The notes under the pieces are model-generated. The model searched no databases. It saw only the letters and a program-made list of their open reading frames with translations, and was not told the origin of the DNA. A stretch of DNA of 64,000 bases from Streptomyces griseochromogenes (GTDB taxonomy: Bacteria > Actinomycetota > Actinomycetes > Streptomycetales > Streptomycetaceae), in the NCBI RefSeq assembly GCF_001542625.1, contig NZ_CP016279.1:6448001-6512000 (forward strand), written 5' to 3'. Numbering within the stretch: the first letter of the stretch is position 1; each line of letters opens with the position of its first letter. This document shows, piece after piece, positions 1 through 8,838 of the stretch. Position numbers and translations under genes: made by a program.

Positions 1-1393
1 CGATGCCCGCGGCCGCCTGCGCGTGGCCGATGCGGGACTTCACGGAGCCGATGCCGAGCGGCCGCTCGGCGGGGCGCTCGGGCCCGAACACCTGGGCAAG
101 GGCCCGCAGTTCGATGGGGTCGCCGAGCGGGGTGCCGGTGCCGTGGGCCTCGACGTGGTCCAGGTCGTGCGGGGCGAGCCCGGCCGCGTCCAGGGCGGCG
201 CGCAGGACCCGTTCCTGAGCCGGGCCGTTGGGGGCGCTCAGGCCCTGACTGCGGCCGTCCTGGTTGATCGCCGAGCCCTTGACGACGGCCAGGATCCGGT
301 CGCCGTCCCGGCGCGCGTCGGCGAGCCGCTTGAGCAGGACGAGCCCGCAGCCCTCGGCCCAGACGACCCCGTCCGCGTCGGCGGAGAAAGGGCTGCACCG
401 CCCGGACGGCGACAGCCCGCGCAGCCTGCTGAACTCGACGTGCCCGCGCGGGGTGACCAGCAGCGTGGCGCCGCCGGCCAGGGCGAGGTCGCACTCCCCG
501 CCCGCCAGGGCACGCGCCGCCAGGTGCAGGGCGACCAGGGAGGACGAGCAGGCGGTGTCGACGGTGACCGCGGGCCCCTGCAGGCCGAGGGTGTAGGAGA
601 TGCGCCCCGAGGCCACGCTGGCCGCCGAGCCGGTACCGATGTGTCCGTCGAGCTGGTCGAGCGAGGCGGAGGCGAGGTAGCCGCTTTCGTAGAGACCGAG
701 GTAGACGCCGGTGGAGCTGCCGTTCAGGGACTCCGGGAGGATCCCGGCGCGTTCGAAGGTCTCCCAGGTGGTCTGCAGGAGGATCCGCTGCTGGGGGTCC
801 ATGGCGGCCGCCTCGCGCGGGGAGATGCCGAAGAAGGCGGCGTCGAAGCGGTCGATGCCGCCGTCGAGGAAGCCGCCGCGCAGAGTGTAGGCGGCGCCGG
901 TCGCCTCGGGGTCGGGGTCGTGGAGCCCGTTCGTGTCCCAACGGCCCGCCGGGACCTCGCAGATGACGTCCTCGTCGGCGGCCAGCAGCCGCCACAGGGC
1001 CTCGGGGTCGTCGGCTCCGCCGGGGAGGCGGCAGGCCATGGAGATGATCGCCACGTCGTCGCCGGGGCCGCCGGTCCGGTCCGCGGCGGGACCCGGCGAG
1101 GGCGCCTGGGTGGTCGGCTGCGCGAAGACGGCGTCCGCGACCGCGGTGATCGTGGGGTGGTTGAAGACGAGGGACGGTTCCAGGGGGCGGCCGGTCAGTG
1201 TGCCCAGTTCGGCGGCCAGGGTCACCAACTGGCGTGATCCCAGGCCGAATTCGGCCAGTGGCCGGTCCGGGTCGAGGTGCGCCGGATCGATTCCGGCCGC
1301 CTCGGCGACAGCCGATGCCAGCCAGGCCCGGACGCCCTCGGAGGTCGTCAGGGACGGCTCGGGGGTGTGCTTCGGGGTCTCGTTCGCAGGCAT
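1..1393 (-). CDS. Type I polyketide synthase, N-terminal ACP-KS part (partial)
   Basis: The gene runs off the left edge; 464 residues are visible from an ATG at 1393. Residues about 15-90 form an acyl-carrier domain with the phosphopantetheine serine at residue 53 in FGLGSRQ. A ketosynthase follows from about residue 110. Its three catalytic residues are visible: Cys282 in DTACSSS, His417 in EAHGTGT and His457 in IGHAQAAAG. An ACP placed before the first KS next to a fatty acyl-AMP ligase means the synthase is probably loaded with a fatty acid by its neighbour and extends it. The FAAL gene lies 162 bases upstream on the same strand, so the two are probably co-transcribed. The same pairing is known for mycobacterial FadD32-Pks13. 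Domains after KS, and so the product, cannot be seen. Confidence 0.93.
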   Translation of the reverse strand, partial: MPANETPKHTPEPSLTTSEGVRAWLASAVAEAAGIDPAHLDPDRPLAEFGLGSRQLVTLAAELGTLTGRPLEPSLVFNHPTITAVADAVFAQPTTQAPSPGPAADRTGGPGDDVAIISMACRLPGGADDPEALWRLLAADEDVICEVPAGRWDTNGLHDPDPEATGAAYTLRGGFLDGGIDRFDAAFFGISPREAAAMDPQQRILLQTTWETFERAGILPESLNGSSTGVYLGLYESGYLASASLDQLDGHIGTGSAASVASGRISYTLGLQGPAVTVDTACSSSLVALHLAARALAGGECDLALAGGATLLVTPRGHVEFSRLRGLSPSGRCSPFSADADGVVWAEGCGLVLLKRLADARRDGDRILAVVKGSAINQDGRSQGLSAPNGPAQERVLRAALDAAGLAPHDLDHVEAHGTGTPLGDPIELRALAQVFGPERPAERPLGIGSVKSRIGHAQAAAGI

Positions 1394-1555
1394 CTGGGCA
1401 GGCGTCCTCGTGAACTCGGGCTCAGTGTTGGATTCCGCGCCGGGCGTCGGATGCCCGGTACGGCGAAAGGGAGGGGCCGCGGCCCGCATCGGGGCCGCGG
1501 GGACCGGGGGTGCCGGGCCGCCGCCGGCGCCCACGGGCACGCCGGCGGCGGGAGG

Positions 1556-3280
1556 TCACCCCACGGCGACGGTGGTCACCGAGGAGAGGGTGCCGTCGAG
1601 GTACGCCGTCCGGGTGGCGCGGCGCTGGATCTTCCCGCTGGAGGTCTTGGGGATGGTGCCGGGCTTGACCAGGACGACATCGCGCAAGGACAGACCGTGG
1701 GCCTCGCCGACCGCGCTGCGGATCAGGTCGGTGATCTTCTCGGACTCGCCGGCCCTGTCGGGCGCGATCTCGGCGACGAGGACGGGCTGTTCGCCCTCCG
1801 CCGCGGAGTCCACGGGGAAGGCCGCGGTGCAGCCGGGGCGCAGGGCCGGGTGGACCAGTTCGGCGCTCAGCTCCAGGTCCTGCGGGTAGTGGTTGCGGCC
1901 GTCGATGACGATGAGGTCCTTGAGCCGGCCGGTGACGAACAGCTCGCCGTCCCGCAGGAATCCCAGGTCGCCGGTGCGCAGGAAGCGGCCCTCGCGGCCG
2001 GGAAGCTGTGCGCGGAACGTCTCGCGGGTGGCGAGGGTGTTGCGCCAGTACCCCTTGGCGACGCTCGCCCCGCTCACCCAGATCTCGCCGGCCTCTCCCT
2101 CGGGCAGCTCCTCCAGCCGCTCGGGGTGGACGATCGCCACGGTCACTCCGGCACCGGGCCGACCGCAGCCCACGGCGGCCGCGTCGGCCTGGCCCGCGTT
2201 CGGGGCGCCGTCCGCGGCGGCGAGCAGCGTCGGCGCGGTGTCCACCGTACCGCCGGTGACCATCAGGGTGGCCTCGGCCAGGCCGTAGCAGGGGTAGAGG
2301 GCCTCGCGGCGGAATCCGGCGGAGGCGAAGGTGTCGGCGAAGCGTCGCAGGGTGGCCGCGCGCACGGGTTCGGCGCCGTTGAAGGCGACCTTCCAGGAGC
2401 CGAGGTCGAGGGTGTCGAGCAGGCCCGGGCCGGCGTGCTTCAGGCACAGCTCGTAGGCGAAGTTGGGGCCGCCGCTGGTGTGCGGGCGGTAGCGGCTGAC
2501 CGCCGTGAGCCAGCGGTCCGGCCGCTGCAGGAAGTGCAGGGGCGAGAACAGGGTGGCGGTGGCGCCGAGGTACACGGTGTTCAGGACCGGGCCGATGAGC
2601 CCCATGTCGTGGTAGACCGGCAGCCAGCTGACGAACAGCTCCTGGTCGTGTGCGGCGATCGCCTCGGGTGTGTGGCGCATGCGCTCGGTGATGACCCGCT
2701 GGTTGTCCAGCAGGTTGCCGTGGGTGACCACGACACCGCGCGGGGCCGAGGTGGAGCCGGACGTGTACTGGAGGAACGCGACGGAGTCCGCGGTGAGTTC
2801 GGGCTCGCGCCAGGCGGCCGCCGCGTCGTCGGGTATGTCCTCGGTGGCGACGCGGGCGATCACGTCGAGTTCGGGCAGGTGCCCGGCCATGCCGTCGAGG
2901 GCGGCGATCACCTCGCGGCCGCCCAGGATGACCTTGGCGTCGGCATCGGCCATCAGGCGCTTCATCCGGGTCAGCGCACGGTGGTTCTGGGAGCGCCCCT
3001 GCGGGGGCACACCCGGTACGGCGACCACACCGGCCGAGAGGCAGCCGAGGTAGGCGCAGATGAACTCCAGGCCGGGCGGGTAGAGCAGCATGGCGCGCGA
3101 ACCGGCCAGCCCGCGCTCCTGAAGCCAGGCGGCGACGGCCCGGGAGCGGGTGACCAGCCGGGCGTAGGTGAGTTCCTGGGTCTCTCCGTCACCGTCACCG
3201 GTGACGAGATGGCGGTACGCGGTGCGCTCCGGGTGGTCGGAGGCGTGCGTGGTCAGCAGTTCGACCAGGGAACGAGCCAT
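1556..3280 (-). CDS. Fatty acyl-AMP ligase (FAAL)
   Basis: 574-aa adenylate-forming enzyme that probably activates a fatty acid as acyl-adenylate and transfers it to the ACP of the adjacent PKS. Visible motifs are the P-loop TSGSTSAPRGV near residue 170, the FAAL-type substrate segment GGPNFAYELC, the A8 region with TGDLGFL and GRLKDLIVIDGRNHYP near residues 430-460, and the C-terminal KTSSGKIQRR near residue 545. The GGPNFAYELC segment and the PKS context favour FAAL over acyl-CoA ligase. The start at 3280 is chosen because AGGTGA sits about 10 bases upstream and the family N-terminus SLVELL follows at once; an open frame continues further upstream but is proline- and cysteine-rich noise. 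It is transcribed away from the baeRF3 gene. Confidence 0.93.
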   Translation of the reverse strand: MARSLVELLTTHASDHPERTAYRHLVTGDGDGETQELTYARLVTRSRAVAAWLQERGLAGSRAMLLYPPGLEFICAYLGCLSAGVVAVPGVPPQGRSQNHRALTRMKRLMADADAKVILGGREVIAALDGMAGHLPELDVIARVATEDIPDDAAAAWREPELTADSVAFLQYTSGSTSAPRGVVVTHGNLLDNQRVITERMRHTPEAIAAHDQELFVSWLPVYHDMGLIGPVLNTVYLGATATLFSPLHFLQRPDRWLTAVSRYRPHTSGGPNFAYELCLKHAGPGLLDTLDLGSWKVAFNGAEPVRAATLRRFADTFASAGFRREALYPCYGLAEATLMVTGGTVDTAPTLLAAADGAPNAGQADAAAVGCGRPGAGVTVAIVHPERLEELPEGEAGEIWVSGASVAKGYWRNTLATRETFRAQLPGREGRFLRTGDLGFLRDGELFVTGRLKDLIVIDGRNHYPQDLELSAELVHPALRPGCTAAFPVDSAAEGEQPVLVAEIAPDRAGESEKITDLIRSAVGEAHGLSLRDVVLVKPGTIPKTSSGKIQRRATRTAYLDGTLSSVTTVAVG

Positions 3281-3728
3281 AGGACGAGTCTTCACCTGTC
3301 TGAATGGGTGGCGAGTAGACGGGAGTTCGGGTTCCATGTCGCATGGACGCACGGAGTCGGCGTCAACCCGGCCTCGTTGCCGGGCCGTTGGACTTGACCC
3401 CTCGTGCAGGGAACCGTGGGGTCGGACGGCTCCTCGTGATCCCCCGCAGCAGCCTGATGCGATCCCCCCGCAGCAGCCCGCTACCGATGAGTAGGACCAT
3501 AGCAAGATCTGTTGTTCGAAATGCCGGGCTGGCGTAAACGCTTCGTATCCAAGCGAGTTCGCTCAGCTGACGATCCGTGACGAACGCGTGAACCGGCTGC
3601 ACACTCGCGGTCGGCACGCCCTCTCGTGGCATACGTCACACACCGCGACCGGACCACCACGCTGCGCCAGAAAATATCGGGCGATAACCCCGAATGCCGG
3701 ACTGGTGAATCCGCCCTATCGTGCTGTC
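3281..3728. promoter_or_regulatory. 448-base divergent intergenic region with a tandem repeat
   Basis: Region between the FAAL gene (minus) and the baeRF3 gene (plus). No ORF here is credible. It contains two near-identical 17-18-base direct copies of GATCCCCCGCAGCAGCC at 3438-3454 and 3461-3478, 23 bases start to start, about 160-200 bases upstream of the FAAL start. Tandem direct repeats at about two helical turns are a common layout for activator sites such as SARP boxes, but no activator gene is visible here, so that role is inference. Confidence 0.4.
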
Positions 3729-4823
3729 ATGGAGCACGCACTGAGTCCCGCAACCCTTGCCGAACTGCGGCGCCCGCGTCCTTACCCGGCAGTGTCCGTG
3801 CTGACGCCGACGCACCGCCGTGAACCCGAGAACGGCCAGGATCCGGTCCGGCTGCGCAATGTGGTGGCCGAGGCCAGGAAGCGGCTGGAATCCGACCCCG
3901 CCGTCACCCGGGAGCGGCGCAACGACGTCGTGACACAGCTCGACCGCGCCCTGACGGAAGTGGACCTGGCACACGCCGAGGACGGCCTGGTCATCTTCGC
4001 GGCGCCGGGTGAACACCAGGTCTGGTCGCTGGCCCGCACCGTCCCCGAGCGAGTGGTGCTCTCGGACACCTTCCTCACCCGCAATCTGGTCTCGGCCCAG
4101 GCCTCCGAGCGGCCCTTCTGGGCGCTGTCGCTGTCCGCCGACCGCATCACGCTGTGGAGCGGCGGCCCCGACCGGGTCGTCGAGGACCACTCCGGCGGCT
4201 TCCCGCTGATCCACATCCGGGAGAACTTCGACGCCGAGCGGCTGATGCAGATCGGAGACCAGCCGAGCACCTTCCGTGACGAGGCCACCCGCCAGTACCT
4301 GCGCGAGGCGGACACCTCCATGAGCACGGTCCTGCGCGATCAGCCCCGTCCGCTCTACATCACCGGCGAGCTGGCGGCGCTGTCCCTGCTGGAGGAGGTC
4401 GGCAGTGTCGCCAAGTCCGCCGTGCAGGTTCCGCACGGAGGCCTCGCCCACGCCGGCCCGGAGGCCGTGTGGCAGGCCCTCAAGCCGGTCCTGGAGACGG
4501 AGACCCGCAAGGACACCACGTCCGTCATCAGGGAGCTGACCTCGGCGCGCGGGCACAAGGCCTACGCGGCCGGGGTGGACGAGCTGTGGCAGAACGCCCG
4601 GGACGGCCGCGTCCGGCTCCTCGCCGTCGAGGAGAACTACCGCACGAGGGTCCGCGACGACGGCGACCACCTCATCCCGGCCGAGTCGGGCGACCTGGAC
4701 GCCCGCGACGACATCGTGGACGAGATCGTCGAGCAGTGTCTGGAGACCGGCGCCGACGTCCGCTTCGTCCCGGACGGCACGCTGGGCGACGCGAACGGCA
4801 TCGCGGGGGTGCTGCGGTACTGA
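3729..4823 (+). CDS. baeRF3-domain protein (release-factor fold)
   Basis: 364 aa from ATG at 3729. The sequence (MEHALSPATLAELRRPRPYP, a central LFxAPGEHQVW-like segment, a C-terminal IVEQCLETGADVRFVPDG segment and the ending GIAGVLRY) matches the bacterial homologues of archaeo-eukaryotic release factor domain 1, group 3. These are often annotated only as hypothetical or chemotaxis protein in Streptomyces. The eRF1-like fold suggests RNA or ribosome binding, but no catalytic GGQ motif is visible and the substrate is unknown. The ATG is preferred over the longer upstream frame because the family begins close to it. It stands alone, 71 bases before the oxidoreductase gene on the same strand. 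Confidence 0.75.
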   Translation: MEHALSPATLAELRRPRPYPAVSVLTPTHRREPENGQDPVRLRNVVAEARKRLESDPAVTRERRNDVVTQLDRALTEVDLAHAEDGLVIFAAPGEHQVWSLARTVPERVVLSDTFLTRNLVSAQASERPFWALSLSADRITLWSGGPDRVVEDHSGGFPLIHIRENFDAERLMQIGDQPSTFRDEATRQYLREADTSMSTVLRDQPRPLYITGELAALSLLEEVGSVAKSAVQVPHGGLAHAGPEAVWQALKPVLETETRKDTTSVIRELTSARGHKAYAAGVDELWQNARDGRVRLLAVEENYRTRVRDDGDHLIPAESGDLDARDDIVDEIVEQCLETGADVRFVPDGTLGDANGIAGVLRY

Positions 4824-4894
4824 GGCACCCCCCGGGCAGCGCTCCCTGCGCGGCGTACGCTACGGCGTGATCGTCGGCGTAAGGGAGCGCACGC

Positions 4895-5920
4895 ATGGGT
4901 GACCTGCTGGGTGTGGCCGTACTGGGTGCCGGACACATGGGGGCCGACCATGTACGACGCCTGGACCAGGTGGTGAGCGGCGCCAGGGTGGCCGCCGTGG
5001 CCGACCCCGATGTCGAGCGCGCCAAGGAGGCGACGGCCGGCCTGGACGGCGTCACCGTGCACACGGAGGCGGTGGCCGCGCTCGACGCGCCGGGGGTGGC
5101 GGCCGTGCTGATCGCCTCCCCCGGGCCCGCGCACGAGGAGGCGCTGCTCGCGGCCTTCGACCGCGGCCTGCCGGTGCTGTGCGAGAAGCCCATGGTGCCT
5201 CACTCCACGGGTGCGCTGCGGGTGGTGGAGGCCGAGGCGCGACTCGGCCGCAGACTGGCGCAGATCGGCTTCATGCGGCGCTACGACACCGAGTACCGGC
5301 GGCTGAAGGCCCTGCTGGACGGCGGCGCCCTGGGCCGTCCGCTGATGCTGCACTGCACCCACCGCAACGTCTCCTCCCCCGCCGACTTCACCAGCGCCAT
5401 GCTGATCGACAGCTCCGTCTCGCACGAGATCGACGCGGCCCGCTGGCTGCTCGGGCAGGAGCTGACGGCGGTCACCGTGCTGCGGCCTGCGTCCTCTGCG
5501 GGCGCGCCCGAGGGGCTGATCGACCCGCAGTTCGTCCTGTTCGAGACCGAGCGCGGCGCGCTGGTGGACGTCGAGGTCTTCGTCAACTGCGGCTTCGGCT
5601 ACCAGGTGCGCTGCGAGGCCGTGTGCGAGGCGGGCAGCGCCCGGATCGGCGACGAGCACACCATGGTGGTCACCAGCGGGGGCCGGGCCACCGAGGACGT
5701 CGCTCAGGACTACCTCGTGCGCTTCGCAGACGCCTACGACCGCGAGGTGCAGGCGTGGGTCGACGCCACCCGGCGCGGCCGGGTCACAGGGCCGGGCGCC
5801 TGGGACGGCTACGCGGCCTCGGTGGTCGCCGAGGCGGGGGTCCGGGCGCTGGAGACCGGCGGCCGGGTGGCCGTCGAGCTCGCCCCGCGCCCGGACCTGT
5901 ACGCCGAGGTCAGCCGCTGA
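4895..5920 (+). CDS. Gfo/Idh/MocA-family oxidoreductase
   Basis: 341-aa NAD(P)-dependent dehydrogenase. The N-terminus carries the Rossmann motif VLGAGHMG at residues about 9-16, with the acid VADPD ending strand 2. CEKPM near residue 104 is the conserved family lysine motif. The C-terminal half is the alpha/beta substrate domain, with HEID near residue 180. The closest type is inositol 2-dehydrogenase or scyllo-inositol dehydrogenase, but no other inositol gene is nearby, so the substrate is open. GGGAG precedes the ATG by about 8 bases. The last 11 bases overlap the end of the convergent phospholipase C gene. Confidence 0.85.
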   Translation: MGDLLGVAVLGAGHMGADHVRRLDQVVSGARVAAVADPDVERAKEATAGLDGVTVHTEAVAALDAPGVAAVLIASPGPAHEEALLAAFDRGLPVLCEKPMVPHSTGALRVVEAEARLGRRLAQIGFMRRYDTEYRRLKALLDGGALGRPLMLHCTHRNVSSPADFTSAMLIDSSVSHEIDAARWLLGQELTAVTVLRPASSAGAPEGLIDPQFVLFETERGALVDVEVFVNCGFGYQVRCEAVCEAGSARIGDEHTMVVTSGGRATEDVAQDYLVRFADAYDREVQAWVDATRRGRVTGPGAWDGYAASVVAEAGVRALETGGRVAVELAPRPDLYAEVSR

Positions 5921-7934
5921 CGCTCGCGGCACCCGTCTCCAGGTGCCCGGTGAACCGGCGCGACCAGGTCGCGTCGGAGTCGACGGTCACCGTGAAGTCG
6001 TACCAGCCGTTCTGGTACGCGACGGCGTTGAAGTAGTCCTCCGTCGACGCGCCCGCCGCGACGGTGTACGTCCAGGGACCGTCGGTGCGGTAGTGGTTGG
6101 AGGTGATGGTGAACTTCACCGCCGACGACCCCGAGTTGGTCATCTTGAAGTAGATCGCGAGCTTGCCCGTGCCGGGTTCCACGGCGTACCGGGTGCTCAC
6201 CTCCGCCGTCTTGCCCGCCTTGGTGGCATCGCCCTGGAAGCGGCGCAGGAACCGGTTGGGGCCGACCATGCTGAGGTCGTACTTGCCGGAGCCGAAGCCG
6301 AGGCCGATGTTGAAGTAGTCGGAGGCCGTGCCGCCCGCGTCGACGGTGTACTGCCAGGGCGTGGTGTCGCGGTTGGCGTTGGGGTGGATGGAGAAGTGCG
6401 CCGCCCGGGCCGCCGGGCCGCCCTGGTTGGTCATGGTGAACCAGGCGAGGATCTTGCCGGCCGCGCCGAACTCCAGGTGGTCCAGGTATCCGTTCGGCTG
6501 GTACGGCAGCGCGCGGGCCGGACGGGTGCCGGGCTCCTGGGCGGGCAGGGCGTTGTCCGTCGGCACGGGGTTGGGCAGCGGGCCACAGGTGTCGATGCCG
6601 ATGACGCTCGTCGCGGGCAGCGCGACGGAGCCGTAGACCGGGTGGGCGAAGTCGAACACGCCGGTCAGGTCGCCGCTCACCTTGCGCCGCCAGTCACTGA
6701 TGTTGGGGCAGTTCGCGGGCTTGCCGAGGGCCGCCGTCCAGGTCTCCAGGAAGCGCAGCACCGAGGTGTGCTCGAAGACCTCCGAGGAGACCCAGCCGCC
6801 GCGCGTCCAGGGCGAGACGACGATCATCGGGACGCGGAAGCCGAAGCCGTACGGCACCCCGTTGAGGAACTCGCCTGCCGTGCCGGAGGGCGGTGCAGGA
6901 GGCGGGACGTGGTCGAAGTAGCCGTCGTTCTCGTCGTAGTTGAGGAAGAGGACGGTCGAGTCGAAGACGTCCTGGTCGGCGGCTAGGGCCTGGTACACCA
7001 GGTTGACGAAGTGGGCGCCGTCGCCGGGCGGGGCGTACGGGTGCTCGGAGAAGGCCTGGTTGGGGACGATCCACGAGACCTGCGGGAGGGTGCCCGCGAG
7101 CACGTCGGCCTTGATGGCGGCGGCTATGTCGTCCGGGGTCGAACCGGTGACCTTCGGGACGGAGGACATCCCCCGGTCGTGCAGCGGGTCGCCCGCCTTG
7201 GCGTTCGTGAAGTTCTTGAAGTAGGCGCAGGCGTTGTCGCCGTAGTTGTCGTCCGCGTTCTGGTAGACCTTCCAGGTCACCCCGGCGGCCTGCAGCGCCT
7301 CGGCGTAGTTCTGCCAGGTCAGGCCGGACTCGTCGCCTCCGTCGTAGCTGGAAGGGTCGACCTTGCCGCTCCACAGGTAGGTGCGGTTGGGGCCCGTCGC
7401 GCTCAGGGTGGAGCAGAAGTAGGCGTCGCAGATCGTGTAGTTGTCGGCGAGCGCGTAGTGGAAGGGGATGTCGGAGCGGTCCAGGTAGCCGAGCGAGCGG
7501 ACGTTGCCGACGCCCAGGACCCAGTTGTCCATGCGGCCCTTGTTCCACGCGGAGTGCTGCGAGGACCAGGAGTGTGGCAGGTCACCGTTGCACTGGGCGA
7601 GGGTCTCGCCGTCCTTGCCGCCCGCGTCCGGGGTCGCGCTGAGCTTCCACGGGTACTGGCGGCCCAGCCCGTTCGGCTGGTTGAAGACCGGGTAGCCGCC
7701 GCCGAGGGTGATGCCGCTGCGGTCGTCGAAGCCGCGGACGCCCTTCAGCCGCCCGAAGTAGTGGTCGAAGCTGCGGTTCTCCTGCATGAGGATGACCACG
7801 TGCTTCACGTCCTTGATCGTGCCGGTCGCCGCGGTGGCGGCAGCGGCCGCACTGCGCGTGCCGGCGCTCAGCGCCACGCCCGCCGCGACTGAAGCGCCGA
7901 GCCCCACGAAGCCTCTTCGGCTGATCGGTGTCAT
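5910..7934 (-). CDS. Tat-exported phospholipase C (phosphoesterase family)
   Basis: 674 aa. The N-terminus [19 protein letters not shown] is a twin-arginine signal ending in an Ala-rich cleavage region, so the enzyme is exported folded. The mature part opens with [19 protein letters not shown], the signature of the bacterial phosphoesterase family that includes phosphocholine-specific phospholipase C and acid phosphatases. [15 protein letters not shown] and [10 protein letters not shown] are further family blocks near residues 340-400. Two tandem C-terminal beta domains of the DUF756 type lie at about residues 480-570 and 580-670, each with a YDF/YDL-type segment. It probably hydrolyses phospholipids outside the cell. 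The start at 7934 is set by the Tat motif. Its 3' end overlaps the preceding convergent gene by 11 bases. Confidence 0.93.
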   Translation of the reverse strand: MTPISRRGFVGLGASVAAGVALSAGTRSAAAAATAATGTIKDVKHVVILMQENRSFDHYFGRLKGVRGFDDRSGITLGGGYPVFNQPNGLGRQYPWKLSATPDAGGKDGETLAQCNGDLPHSWSSQHSAWNKGRMDNWVLGVGNVRSLGYLDRSDIPFHYALADNYTICDAYFCSTLSATGPNRTYLWSGKVDPSSYDGGDESGLTWQNYAEALQAAGVTWKVYQNADDNYGDNACAYFKNFTNAKAGDPLHDRGMSSVPKVTGSTPDDIAAAIKADVLAGTLPQVSWIVPNQAFSEHPYAPPGDGAHFVNLVYQALAADQDVFDSTVLFLNYDENDGYFDHVPPPAPPSGTAGEFLNGVPYGFGFRVPMIVVSPWTRGGWVSSEVFEHTSVLRFLETWTAALGKPANCPNISDWRRKVSGDLTGVFDFAHPVYGSVALPATSVIGIDTCGPLPNPVPTDNALPAQEPGTRPARALPYQPNGYLDHLEFGAAGKILAWFTMTNQGGPAARAAHFSIHPNANRDTTPWQYTVDAGGTASDYFNIGLGFGSGKYDLSMVGPNRFLRRFQGDATKAGKTAEVSTRYAVEPGTGKLAIYFKMTNSGSSAVKFTITSNHYRTDGPWTYTVAAGASTEDYFNAVAYQNGWYDFTVTVDSDATWSRRFTGHLETGAASVSG

Positions 7935-8074
7935 TCGCCCCGTCCTCGTCACCGGAGTGCCCCTGCGGCACACCGCGCGCCAGGGTGCACGCGGTGATCG
8001 TCGAGGTCCATAGCGATGCGGTGAGGCGTGAGTGAACAAAAGTCAAAGACGCGGTCAGGTCGGCCCGGCGTCGC

Positions 8075-8488
8075 TCAGACCCCGCCGAACAGGGCGCTCA
8101 GCCCCTGCTCCACGACCGCCGTCACATCCTCCTGTCCGGGCGCCACCACGGCGTAGGTGTTCAGCAGGAAGCGGCGCAGTGCCGAGGTCGGGAACTGGAT
8201 CAGGGCAAGGCCGCACGGCGAATGGAACTCCAGAACCGTCCGCGTGCGACCGTATGGCCATATCTGTACGTCGCCGTGCCCCGCCGGGGCACGCAGCCCC
8301 TGGTCCAGCAGGGAGCGCGCGAAGGTCCAGGTGACCTCGTCACCGGCCAGGGTGGCCTCGGGCGGGAAGTCCACGAAGACGGCCAGCGGGTCGCCCGCGG
8401 TGTAGCGCAAGGTGGCCGACAGCGGGACCTCGCGGTCCTCGGCGGTGATCAGACGGGCATGGGCGGGCTGTTCGATGATGACGTCCAT
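8075..8488 (-). CDS. SsgA-like sporulation and cell-division protein
   Basis: 137 aa, the usual size for SsgA-like proteins (SALPs), which occur in sporulating actinomycetes and control septum placement, spore wall synthesis and autolysin localisation. The core has the family pattern: LSATLRYTAGDPLAVFVDFP, a VTWTFARSLLDQGL segment, GDVQIWPYG and the basic helix-strand with FPTSALRRFLLNTYAVVAPGQE. Start ATG at 8488; an in-frame GTG a few codons upstream is possible. Which of the seven SALP classes it belongs to cannot be told by eye. The gene stands alone, with promoter space to its right. Confidence 0.9.
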   Translation of the reverse strand: MDVIIEQPAHARLITAEDREVPLSATLRYTAGDPLAVFVDFPPEATLAGDEVTWTFARSLLDQGLRAPAGHGDVQIWPYGRTRTVLEFHSPCGLALIQFPTSALRRFLLNTYAVVAPGQEDVTAVVEQGLSALFGGV

Positions 8489-8838
8489 GCCTATAAGGAG
8501 TCTGTTCGGCCTCTTCACAGGACGCTGAATCCGGACAGAGTTGACGCGCGGCGACCGGTCGGCGGCACCATGGAACACCAGAGCGTCGAACATGCGGCTG
8601 ACACCTACACCGAGACGCTCCAGAGTCGGCCATGTCCCGTAGTACGCCTACGACTTGACGTCGCTCGCGCGTACGCCATCCGTACCCTCGAATCACGCCG
8701 GGAAGACTCTGGCATATGCCCAAAGCACCACCGTATCGTGTGTTGCCAAATCCCTTACAGCGAGTCGCGGGCTGTGCAAGAGTCGTAACGGTCCCTCCCG
8801 TCCCCGCTGGCCGTACCGTCCCCTCATCGGAGTGCGTC
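8489..8838. other. 350-base divergent intergenic region
   Basis: Lies between the SsgA-like gene (minus) and the phosphatase gene (plus) and must hold both promoters. The open frame that extends the phosphatase upstream from 8716 to 8839 has no family similarity and is taken as leader. No repeat, operator or WhiG-type promoter (TAAA with GCCGATAA) is evident. Confidence 0.4.

Noticed and set aside
1277..3397. 706-residue open frame on the plus strand
   Set aside because: Antisense to the FAAL gene; no motifs.
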